Positions 27,074-35,067 of a DNA stretch of 64,000 nt are shown piece after piece; within the stretch, counting starts at the first letter, position 1; each line of letters starts with the position of its first letter. The position numbers and the translations under genes are program-made. The notes under the pieces were generated by a model, which saw only the letters and a program-made list of their open reading frames with translations, was not told the DNA's origin and did not search any database. This stretch comes from Kistimonas sp964291485. GTDB taxonomy: Bacteria; Pseudomonadota; Gammaproteobacteria; Pseudomonadales; Endozoicomonadaceae. The stretch spans positions 806,001-870,000 of the forward strand of contig OZ220224.1 in the NCBI GenBank assembly GCA_964291485.2, given 5' to 3'.

Positions 27074-28366
27074 ATGAAACTAGAGATTGGCAATATCCAT
27101 GTGAAGGAGTTGGCGTTCGGGGAGAACACCGCTCTTTCCTCCGGACGGGTGCAGATCAACCAGGAAGAACTGACTGGTTTCATCCGTGAACTGGACCACC
27201 GCATCACTGAAGTGAAGCTGGACATCGCCCTGCCAGGCGAAAAGACCCGCATCATGCCGGTGAAGGACGTTATCGAACCTCGCGTCAAGGTAGAAGGCAA
27301 GGGCTCCATGTTCCCCGGCCGCAACCCTGGCGAAGAGTCCATGGTCGGCGAAGGCCGTACCCATGTACTGAAGGGCATGGCGGTTGTGACTACCGGTAAG
27401 GTAGTTGGCTTCCAGGAAGGTATCATCGACATGAGTGGTCCTGGCGCGGAGTACACTCCGTTCTCCAAGACCATGAACCTGGTGATCACCTGTGAAGTAG
27501 ACGACAGCTGCAACCAGTACGACCACGAAGCCATCCTGCGCAAGGTCGGTATCGAAACCGCTAACCGTATCGGTCAGCTGGCCAAGACCGCAGCTGCGGA
27601 CGAAACCCGCACCTACGAAACCAAGCCGCTGCTGGAGCAGGCTGCCCAGTATCCGAACCTGCCCAAGGTCGGCTACATCTACATGCTGCAGAGCCAGGGC
27701 CTGCTGCACGACACCTACCTGTACGGTGTTGACGTGAAGACCATTCTGCCCACACTGCTGTATCCCACAGAAGTGATGGACGGTGCGATCATGAGCGGTA
27801 ACTGCGTTTCCGCCTGTGACAAGAACCCCAGCATCGTGCACCAGAACAGCCCGGTTATCCACGAGCTGTATGAGCACCACGGCACCAAGTACAACTTCAT
27901 GGGCGCGATCGTGACCAACGAGAACGTGACCCTTGCTGACAAGGAGCGCTCCTCCAACTACGTCGCCAAGCTGGCTGTACAGATGGGCCTGGATGCGGTC
28001 ATCGTGAGCGAGGAAGGCTTTGGTAACCCCGACGCTGACCTGGTCATGAACTGCCGCAAGCTGGAAGAAGCCGGTATCAAGACCGTCCTGCTGACCGACG
28101 AATACGCCGGCCAGAACGGTGAGAGCCAGTCTCTGGCTGACTCTACTCCGAAGGGCGACGCTGTGGTCACCAACGGTAACGCCAACCAGGTTATTCACCT
28201 GCCCGCCATGGATCGTCTGATCGGCCACGACACCTATGCCGACATGATCGCCGGTGGTTGGGACGGCAGCCTGCACGCTGACGGCTCCATCACTGCCGAG
28301 ATCCAGGTGATCACCGGTGCTACCAACGAGTTGGGTTACAGCAACCTGACTGCCATGGCAGGTTAA
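27074..28366 (+). CDS. grdE: Glycine reductase component B, proprotein GrdE (pyruvoyl subunits)
   Basis: 430 residues from the ATG at 27074; AGGAGAG precedes it. The start MKLEIGNIHVKELAFG is the family signature. GrdE is made as one chain and cleaved autocatalytically at a Cys to give two subunits, one with an N-terminal pyruvoyl group that binds the amino group of glycine as a Schiff base. The candidate cleavage site is C244 in SGNCVSACDKN, with a second Cys at 248. It works with selenoprotein GrdB as component B. In clostridial loci grdE usually comes before grdA; here it lies after grdD. Confidence 0.92.
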   Translation: MKLEIGNIHVKELAFGENTALSSGRVQINQEELTGFIRELDHRITEVKLDIALPGEKTRIMPVKDVIEPRVKVEGKGSMFPGRNPGEESMVGEGRTHVLKGMAVVTTGKVVGFQEGIIDMSGPGAEYTPFSKTMNLVITCEVDDSCNQYDHEAILRKVGIETANRIGQLAKTAAADETRTYETKPLLEQAAQYPNLPKVGYIYMLQSQGLLHDTYLYGVDVKTILPTLLYPTEVMDGAIMSGNCVSACDKNPSIVHQNSPVIHELYEHHGTKYNFMGAIVTNENVTLADKERSSNYVAKLAVQMGLDAVIVSEEGFGNPDADLVMNCRKLEEAGIKTVLLTDEYAGQNGESQSLADSTPKGDAVVTNGNANQVIHLPAMDRLIGHDTYADMIAGGWDGSLHADGSITAEIQVITGATNELGYSNLTAMAG

Positions 28367-28389
28367 GGATTACAGGAAGAGAACAGATC

Positions 28390-29688
28390 ATGACTATCAA
28401 GATTGTTCATTACATCAACCAGTTCTTCGGTCAGAAGGGCGGCGAAGAAGCAGCCAACCTGCCCATGGAACTGGTCGACGGCCCCGTCGGCCCCGGTACT
28501 GCACTGCAGGCGGCCCTGAGCGGCAAAGCTGAAATCGTCAAGACTATCATCTGCGGCGATTCCTACTTCAACGAGAACGAAGGCGTTGCCTGCATGGGCA
28601 TCCGCGAAATTCTCGAAGACATCAAGCCTGACATGATCGTTGCCGGTCCTGCGTTCAACGCTGGCCGTTACGGCATGGCCTGCGGCAAGGTGGGTGAAGT
28701 TGCTCACGGCATGGGCATCCCGGCCATCACCGGTATGTACAACGAGAACCCCGGCTACGAACTGTACCGGAACTTCTCCTACATGGTGCAGACCACCAAC
28801 AGCGCTGCCGGCATGCGTGATGCCATCCCTGCGATGACCAAGCTGATCACTGCTTACATCGAGAAGGAAGGCAAGCTGGGTTCTCCGGAAGAAGAAGGCT
28901 ACATGCCTCGCGGCCTGCGCGTTAACTTCTTCGCAGAAGAGCGTGGCGCCAAGCGTGCGGTTGACATGCTGATCGCCAAGATCGAAGGCCAGCCCTTCAA
29001 GACCGAATACGAAATGCCTGTATTCGACCGTGTTGCACCTCAGCCTGCCATCAAGGACCTGAGCACTGCAACCATCGCCCTGGTGACTTCCGGTGGTGTT
29101 GTGCCCAAGTGCAACCCTGACCACATCGAATCCTCCAGTGCCTCCAAGTACGGCGAATACAGCATCGCCGGCCTGGAATGCCTGTGCAGCGCGACCCACG
29201 AAACTGCCCACGGTGGTTACGATCCGGTTGCCTGTAACCAGGATCCGAACCGCGTTCTGCCTGTCGACGTTCTGCGCGACATGGAGAAGGAAGGCAAGAT
29301 CGGCAAACTGCACGATCTGTTCTACACCACCGTTGGTAACGGTACTTCCGTCTCCAACTCCAAGGCGTTCGGCGCTGAAATCGCGATGCACCTGAAGAAT
29401 GCGGGGGTTTCCGCCGCCATTCTGACCTCCACCTGAGGAACCTGCACGCGTTGCGGTGCAACGCTCGTCAAAGAAATCGAAAAAGTTATGCCTGTCGTCC
29501 ACATCGCCACTGTTGTGCCGATCTCCCAGACTGTAGGTGCTAACCGTATCGTTCCTGCTATCGCCATTCCTCATCCGCTGGGTAACCCCAAGGCGGATGC
29601 GGCTGAAGAGAAGGTTCTGAGAAGAAATCTGGTGGAAAAAGCGCTGGTCGCTCTGACCACTGAGATTGAAGACCAGACCGTCTTCTAA
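28390..29688 (+). CDS. grdB: Glycine reductase component B selenoprotein GrdB (in-frame UGA = Sec349)
   Basis: 432 residues when the TGA at 29434-29436 is read as selenocysteine. The context is ILTST-U-GTCTRCGAT, the U-x-x-C-x-x-C motif of this family, and the coding frame runs on for 83 residues to a family-like end (EDQTVF). The N-terminal block (IVHYINQFFGQKGGEEAANLP) and ETAHGGYDPVACN with VLPVDVLRDMEKEGKIGKL agree with glycine-type GrdB rather than with betaine or sarcosine homologues as far as I can recall them. Its selenium takes the carboxymethyl group of pyruvoyl-bound glycine and passes it to GrdA. A hairpin suited to SelB lies 11 bases after the UGA. Confidence 0.94.
29448..29464 (+). 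promoter_or_regulatory. Candidate bacterial SECIS hairpin of grdB
   Basis: A perfect 7-bp stem (GCGTTGC with GCAACGC) closed by a GGT loop, 11 bases after the UGA codon. Bacterial SECIS elements bound by SelB carry a GU in the apical loop at about this distance, as in E. coli fdhF. It lies inside the coding sequence, so the encoded TRCGAT residues and the RNA fold are both under constraint. Confidence 0.65.
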
Positions 29689-29694
29689 AAAATA

Positions 29695-29727
29695 TCCCCC
29701 GGTGCTTCGGCGCCGGGGGATTTTTTT
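29695..29727 (+). terminator. Strong Rho-independent terminator after grdB
   Basis: An 11-bp GC-rich stem with a TTCG tetraloop (29695-29720), followed directly by seven Ts. It closes the grd transcript 6 bases after the stop codon. Confidence 0.93.
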
Positions 29728-29885
29728 CGGCTCCATCCATAACAAGAAAGCGACCCTCGACCAGACAAGGATTGAAGAATGTGTTTTCTCCCGACCATCG
29801 CCACTGTCCCTCCCTGACGACTGACCGGATTACCCGTTCCACTTCGATGCGCTAGTACCAACGAAACATCCAGGGGAAAGTCGTT

Positions 29886-31151
29886 ATGACAGACGGTAAG
29901 AAAAAGATGCCCTTACTCCTGAAGGTCATCATTGCAATCATCATCGGTATTCTTTTCGGACAGGTCGTCACCGCTACCGACGGCAGCAGTCTTGGCACAG
30001 TATTAACCTATGGCCTGCGGGTCGGTGCCACCTTCAGTGACATATTCAACCGCTATGTCGGTTTCTTTGTACCCCTTTTAATTGTCGGCCTGGTCGCACC
30101 CTCTATTGCCGACCTGGGCATGAAAGCCTCCAAGGCATTATTGATTACCGTGGCACTGGCCTACGGCTCCGCCTTCGGCGTTTCCCTGATCGCCTACCTG
30201 CTGGGCGCCAGTATTATTCCGTCAATCGTTACCCCCGGAGCAGCGGCTGAAGCCAGCGCGATTAATGTCGGCTCCTTCCTGCCGGCCAGCTTCAGCTTTG
30301 AGCCGATCATGGGCATTATCACGGCCATTGCCCTGGCATTCTCCATTGGCCTGGCGGCTGCGTTCATCAAGAGCGAGACCCTGCCCAAATTCCTGGATGA
30401 CGGTAAGCAGATTGTTATCAAGATTCTGGGCGGTTTCATTGTGCCGCTGCTGCCTTACCACATCGGTATCATCTTCGCGAAGATGTCCGCCCAGGGAAAT
30501 ATCCTGCAGAACCTGGTCAACTTCGCCAGCATCATCGGCGTGATCATCATGCTGCAGATCGCTTACCTGCTGGTGCTGTACTTCACCGCCGGCAGCCTGA
30601 CCGGTCGTAACCCGATCACCTGCATCAAGAACATGCTGCCGTCTTACTTCACTGCGCTGGGTACCCAGTCGTCCACCGCGACCATTCCGGTGACCCTGAA
30701 GTGTGCCGAAGCGAACGGTGTGTCTGAGGATGTCCGCGGCTTCACTATTCCGCTGTGCTCCACCATCCACCTGACCGGCTCAGCCGTGACACAAACGTTC
30801 GGTTCCATGGCGGTATTTTTCTTGTTCCATGGTACAGTTCCGACCCTGGCCATGATGCTGCCGCTGGTCATTTTCCTCGGCATCATCCTGATCGCAGCCC
30901 CCGGTGTTCCCGGTGGTGCGCCGGCGGCCACGGTCCCTGTCCTGAAGAGTTTCATGGGCTTCACCCCGGAAATGTCCGGCATCATGTATACCCTCGGTAT
31001 TACCAACGATGCCTTCAGTACTGCCTCCAACGTGGCCGGTGATGGCGCGATCTCCATGATCGTCGACAAGCTGACCGCGAAGGACCAGGCCGCGATGAAA
31101 GAACTCCATGAACAGGAAGCTGCAGAACACCACGTTGCAGCAGCAAAATAG
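29886..31151 (+). CDS. Dicarboxylate/amino acid:cation symporter (DAACS family)
   Basis: 421 residues with about eight hydrophobic helices and two re-entrant-type segments. Family hallmarks are a Ser-rich stretch GTQSSTATIPVTL, the later PLCSTIHLTGSAVTQTF, and GVPGGAPAATVPVL. These carriers bring in glutamate, aspartate, serine/threonine or related amino acids with Na+ or H+. Its place between grdB and kbl-tdh suggests import of threonine, serine or glycine to feed glycine reductase. It follows the grd terminator by about 160 bases and so has its own promoter. The exact substrate cannot be read from sequence. Confidence 0.82.
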   Translation: MTDGKKKMPLLLKVIIAIIIGILFGQVVTATDGSSLGTVLTYGLRVGATFSDIFNRYVGFFVPLLIVGLVAPSIADLGMKASKALLITVALAYGSAFGVSLIAYLLGASIIPSIVTPGAAAEASAINVGSFLPASFSFEPIMGIITAIALAFSIGLAAAFIKSETLPKFLDDGKQIVIKILGGFIVPLLPYHIGIIFAKMSAQGNILQNLVNFASIIGVIIMLQIAYLLVLYFTAGSLTGRNPITCIKNMLPSYFTALGTQSSTATIPVTLKCAEANGVSEDVRGFTIPLCSTIHLTGSAVTQTFGSMAVFFLFHGTVPTLAMMLPLVIFLGIILIAAPGVPGGAPAATVPVLKSFMGFTPEMSGIMYTLGITNDAFSTASNVAGDGAISMIVDKLTAKDQAAMKELHEQEAAEHHVAAAK

Positions 31152-31221
31152 TCCTCGATGCGGCTTGCCGGTGATCCCGGCAGGCCACTGTGTTACTCAT
31201 GAAGAAATAAGCTGAACGCGA

Positions 31222-32418
31222 ATGAACAAGGCATTTTTCTACGAGCACCTCCAAGGCCAGCTCAACGACATGAAAGAACAGGGTCTGTACAAGGACGAAC
31301 GTGTGATCACGTCCCAGCAGCGGGCCGACATCACTGTGAGTTCCGGTGCAGAAGTTCTGAACTTCTGTGCGAACAACTACCTGGGTCTGGCCAATGCGCC
31401 TGAACTGATCAAGGCCGGTCAGGAAGGCCTGGACAAGTGGGGCTACGGCATGGCGTCCGTGCGCTTCATCTGTGGTACCCAGGAAATCCACAAGACCCTG
31501 GAAAAGCGGATTTCCGACTTCCTGGGCATGGAAGACACCATCCTGTACTCCTCCTGCTTCGACGCCAACGGCGGTCTGTTTGAAACCCTGCTGGGCCCGG
31601 AAGATGCGATCATCAGTGACGCCCTGAACCACGCCAGCATCATCGACGGCGTGCGTCTGTGCAAGGCCAAGCGTTTCCGTTACGCCAACAACGACATGGC
31701 GGAACTGGAAGAGCGCCTGAAAGAAGCTGAAGAAGCCGGCGCCCGCTACAAGCTGATCGTTACCGACGGTGTCTTCTCCATGGACGGCATCATCGCCAAC
31801 CTGAAAGGTGTATGCGACCTGGCCGACAAGTACAACGCCATGGTGATGGTTGACGATTCTCACGCGGTGGGTTTCATCGGTGAAAACGGTCGCGGCAGCC
31901 ACGAGTACTGCGACGTTATGGGCCGTGTCGACATCATCACCGGTACCCTGGGCAAGGCCCTGGGCGGCGCGTCCGGCGGTTACACCTCTGCACGCAAGGA
32001 AGTGATCGACATGCTGCGCAACCGTTCACGTCCTTACCTGTTCTCCAACACCCTGTGCCCGGCGATCGCCAACGCGTCCGTCAAGGTGCTGGACATGCTG
32101 GAAGCCGGTGCTGACCTGCGCCAGAAACTGCGCGACAACAGTGCTTACTTCCGCACCGAAATGGAAAAGCTGGGCTTCACCCTGGCAGGCAAGGATCACG
32201 CGATCATCCCGGTCATGCTCTTTGAAGCACCGCTGGCCAAGAAATTCGCGGATCGCATGCTGGAAGAAGGCATCTACGTGGTGGGTTTCTCCTTCCCGGT
32301 TGTGCCTCAGGGCCAGGCGCGTATCCGTACCCAGATGTCTGCTGCCCACGACCGTGAGCACATTGACCGCGCGATCGCGGCGTTCGCCAAGATCGGCCGC
32401 GAACTGGGCGTAATCTGA
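31222..32418 (+). CDS. kbl: Glycine C-acetyltransferase (2-amino-3-ketobutyrate CoA ligase)
   Basis: 398 residues, full length for Kbl. It is an alpha-oxoamine synthase with the PLP lysine K245 in GTLGKALGGASGGY, and VDDSHAVGFIGENGRG and NNYLGLANAPEL blocks typical of the enzyme. It splits 2-amino-3-ketobutyrate with CoA to glycine and acetyl-CoA, the second step of threonine breakdown. The first enzyme, Tdh, is encoded next. The gene uses the same restricted codon set as the grd genes, consistent with high expression and a joint role in supplying glycine. Confidence 0.95.
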   Translation: MNKAFFYEHLQGQLNDMKEQGLYKDERVITSQQRADITVSSGAEVLNFCANNYLGLANAPELIKAGQEGLDKWGYGMASVRFICGTQEIHKTLEKRISDFLGMEDTILYSSCFDANGGLFETLLGPEDAIISDALNHASIIDGVRLCKAKRFRYANNDMAELEERLKEAEEAGARYKLIVTDGVFSMDGIIANLKGVCDLADKYNAMVMVDDSHAVGFIGENGRGSHEYCDVMGRVDIITGTLGKALGGASGGYTSARKEVIDMLRNRSRPYLFSNTLCPAIANASVKVLDMLEAGADLRQKLRDNSAYFRTEMEKLGFTLAGKDHAIIPVMLFEAPLAKKFADRMLEEGIYVVGFSFPVVPQGQARIRTQMSAAHDREHIDRAIAAFAKIGRELGVI

Positions 32419-32576
32419 TCGAAAAAATGACCGGCGCCTGCCCAAAAAGCCGGCGTCCGGGGGCTGACACCAAAAGTGCAGTCCGGGTCAAGGGGGTGCG
32501 GTCAAGACTGCATTTTCACGGATGCTGCACAATGGTCGCCAGAATACCCACAAGGTAATAGTTGTAAGGTACACAC

Positions 32577-33605
32577 ATGAAAACGCTGGCCAAACTGAAG
32601 GCTGAGAAAGGCATCTGGATGGACGATCAGCCGATTCCTGAAATCGGTCACAATGACGTCCTGATCAAGATCAAGAAGACCGCTATCTGCGGTACCGATA
32701 TCCATATCTACAACTGGGACGAATGGGCGCAGAAGACTATCCCCGTGGGTATGACTGTCGGTCACGAATACGCCGGTGAGATTGTTGAAATCGGCAAGGA
32801 AGTCAAAGGCCTGAAGATCGGTGACCGTGTCTCCGGTGAAGGTCACATCGTCTGCGGTCACTGCCGTAACTGCCGTGCCGGCCGTCACCACCTCTGCCCG
32901 AACACTGTCGGTGTAGGCGTAAACCGTATGGGCGCTTTCGCAGAATACCTGGCGATTCCTGCGGCCAACGTTTACCCGCTGCCTGATGATATCTCCGATG
33001 ACCTGGCCGCGATCTTCGATCCGCTGGGTAACGCCGTTCACACTGCACTGTCTTTTGACATGGTGGGTGAAGACGTACTGATCACCGGCGCCGGCCCCAT
33101 CGGCATCATGGCGGCTTCCATTGCCCGTCACGCGGGTGCTCGCCACGTCGTGATCACAGATGTGAACGACTACCGTCTGGCGCTGGCCCGCGAAATGGGT
33201 GCTGCCAACCGTGTGGTTGATGTCTCCAAGGAATCCCTGGAAGACGTCATGAAAGAGCTGGGCATGAAGGAAGGCTTCGATGTCGGTCTGGAAATGTCCG
33301 GTAACGGCGTCGCTTTCAACCAGATGCTGGCCAACATGGAAAACGGCGGCAAGGTGGCTCTGCTGGGTATTCCCGGTAAAGACACTGTGATCGACTGGAA
33401 CAACGTGATCTTCAAGGGCCTGTTCATCAAGGGCATCTATGGCCGTGAAATGTTCGAGACCTGGTACAAGATGACCAGCATGATCCAGAGCGGTCTGAAC
33501 ATGGAACCGATCATCACTCACCGCTACCACGTGGATAACTATGCGGAAGCCTTCGAAGTGATGGCGAGCGGTAAGTCCGGCAAAGTGGTGCTGGACTGGA
33601 GCTAA
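32577..33605 (+). CDS. tdh: L-threonine 3-dehydrogenase
   Basis: 342 residues, the length of E. coli Tdh. It is a zinc medium-chain dehydrogenase: catalytic zinc ligands in CGTDIHIYNWDEW and GHEYAGE, structural zinc Cys cluster in CGHCRNCRAGRHHLC, NAD motif ITGAGPIGIMAA. It oxidises threonine at C3 to 2-amino-3-ketobutyrate for Kbl. The 158-base gap from kbl has no clear terminator, so the two may be co-transcribed. Confidence 0.95.
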   Translation: MKTLAKLKAEKGIWMDDQPIPEIGHNDVLIKIKKTAICGTDIHIYNWDEWAQKTIPVGMTVGHEYAGEIVEIGKEVKGLKIGDRVSGEGHIVCGHCRNCRAGRHHLCPNTVGVGVNRMGAFAEYLAIPAANVYPLPDDISDDLAAIFDPLGNAVHTALSFDMVGEDVLITGAGPIGIMAASIARHAGARHVVITDVNDYRLALAREMGAANRVVDVSKESLEDVMKELGMKEGFDVGLEMSGNGVAFNQMLANMENGGKVALLGIPGKDTVIDWNNVIFKGLFIKGIYGREMFETWYKMTSMIQSGLNMEPIITHRYHVDNYAEAFEVMASGKSGKVVLDWS

Positions 33606-33619
33606 TCGTTATTGCTCAC

Positions 33620-33646
33620 GGCAGACGACAGGGCGTGTCGTCTGCC
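33620..33646 (+). terminator. Hairpin after tdh
   Basis: An 11-bp perfect stem (GGCAGACGACA with TGTCGTCTGCC) and a 5-base GGGCG loop, 15 bases after the stop. No T-run follows, so termination may be weak or Rho-aided. The remaining bases to 33962 hold no gene that I can support. Confidence 0.55.
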
Positions 33647-33962
33647 ATGCCCCGGACTGCTGAAGAGGCAGCAGGCCCGCATCAGGCACGATGCTATCCG
33701 TATTACTGAAAGCAGCAAAACCCGAACAGCTGAATAGTTATCAAAAAAACGACAATAGACGTATATATGTGGCTGGGAAGGGACAGAAAGGGTCAGAACC
33801 GATAGACGACCCGGGTGGAGTGAAAGGCGTTTGACGAATTTGTAAGCCGTCGCAAAACGGGAAGATATCCCCTGTCATCCGGGGGAAATTGCAGGAACAG
33901 TGGATAACGGGTTTTGCGACGTAACGTACGAACCGACTTTATCAACAAAAAAGGGTCTGAGT

Positions 33963-34991
33963 ATGGAACTCTTAAAGGGTGTCACGTTACTGCTCATCAC
34001 ACTGTCGCTGTTTTCACTGTTCAGTGCCTACATGCCGAGAGGCCGCGCCGCCATGGGGGGATTGGCTAACGCTGCGGTCGCCAGTTTTCTTGTCGAGGCT
34101 GTTCACTCCTATATCACCGGTGACTTCATGGGCATTGCCTTCCTGAAGGAAACCGGTCTTGCTGCAGGTTCCATGGGCGGTCCGGCCGCTGCCATGCTCG
34201 TTATCATTGGTATGGGCGCCAGTCCGGTAATGGGTGCGGTGGCCGGTGTCGCCGTGGCGGGTCAGGGTATTCTGCCGGGCTTCATTGCCGGTTATGCCTG
34301 CTTCTTCGTCGCCAAGACGCTGGAAGACAAGCTGCCCGAAGGTGTCAACGTGATTGCTGGTGCACTGATTACCGCGCCAATCGCTTACCTGGTGGCCATG
34401 TGGTCTGCACCGGTGGTGAATGAGACATTGGGGGTTGTCGGTCTCGCCATCAGTGAAGCCACCAAGCAGTCACCTTATGTGATGGGTATCGTGCTGGGTG
34501 GCATCATCAAGATCGTCTGCACCTCACCCCTGAGCTCCATGGCGCTGACTGCCATCCTCGGCCTGACTGGTCTGCCGATGGGTATTGCCGCCATTGCCTG
34601 TGTGGGCGGTAGCTTCACCAACGGTATCGTGCTCAAGCGTCTGAAGCTGGGTAATAACGGTAACGTGGCAGCCATCATGCTTGAGCCGCTGACCCAGGCG
34701 CCGATTGTCACCGCGAACGCCCTGAAGTTCTACTCCTGCAACTTCTTTGGTGGTGCGCTGGCAGGCCTTGGCGCTGTGTACTTCGGTATCATCAACAATG
34801 CACCCGGTACTGCGGCGCCGATTCCCGGCCTGCTGGCACCGTTTGCCTTCAACGAACCGATGAACGTAATCGGTGCGCTGGTGGTAGCGATGATCGGTGG
34901 TACTCTGGCTGGTTTTGTCGGCACCGAGATTCACCTGAAACTGCGTGGTGCGCCTAAGGCTGCTGAGCCTCAGCCGGTGATGAACTCATAA
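33963..34991 (+). CDS. PTS EIIC-like membrane protein (PTS_EIIC_2 type)
   Basis: 342 residues from the ATG at 33963; an in-frame start at 33900 would add a polar 21-residue leader. About nine hydrophobic segments rich in Gly/Ala, with SMGGPAAAMLVIIGMGASPVMG, SPLSSMALTAILGLTGLPMG and FAFNEPMNVIGALV blocks, match the stand-alone EIIC-like family. No EIIA or EIIB domain is fused or encoded next to it, so classic PTS sugar transport is doubtful. A hairpin terminator follows. Function unknown. Confidence 0.7.
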   Translation: MELLKGVTLLLITLSLFSLFSAYMPRGRAAMGGLANAAVASFLVEAVHSYITGDFMGIAFLKETGLAAGSMGGPAAAMLVIIGMGASPVMGAVAGVAVAGQGILPGFIAGYACFFVAKTLEDKLPEGVNVIAGALITAPIAYLVAMWSAPVVNETLGVVGLAISEATKQSPYVMGIVLGGIIKIVCTSPLSSMALTAILGLTGLPMGIAAIACVGGSFTNGIVLKRLKLGNNGNVAAIMLEPLTQAPIVTANALKFYSCNFFGGALAGLGAVYFGIINNAPGTAAPIPGLLAPFAFNEPMNVIGALVVAMIGGTLAGFVGTEIHLKLRGAPKAAEPQPVMNS

Positions 34992-35013
34992 AAAGTGTAG
35001 GGTGAGCTATCTG

Positions 35014-35047
35014 GCCAGAACTCCAAGTATCGGGAGTTCTGGCTTTA
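35014..35047. terminator. Terminator between convergent genes
   Basis: An 11-bp stem (35014-35024 with 35033-35043) with an 8-base loop, followed by TTTAT on the plus strand. It lies between the EIIC-like gene and the convergent unknown gene and could serve both. Confidence 0.7.
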
Positions 35048-35067
35048 TCGACTTGTATAAACTGTGC

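Noticed and set aside
25665..28276. Long minus-strand open frames opposite grdC, grdD and grdE
   Set aside because: They are antisense by-products of the strong codon bias of the grd genes and show no protein family features.
28390..29688. GrdB being a betaine or sarcosine component B
   Set aside because: The GYDPVACN and VLPVDVLRDMEKEGKIGKL blocks resemble glycine-type GrdB as I recall it. This is not absolute; a tree of GrdB/GrdF/GrdH would decide.
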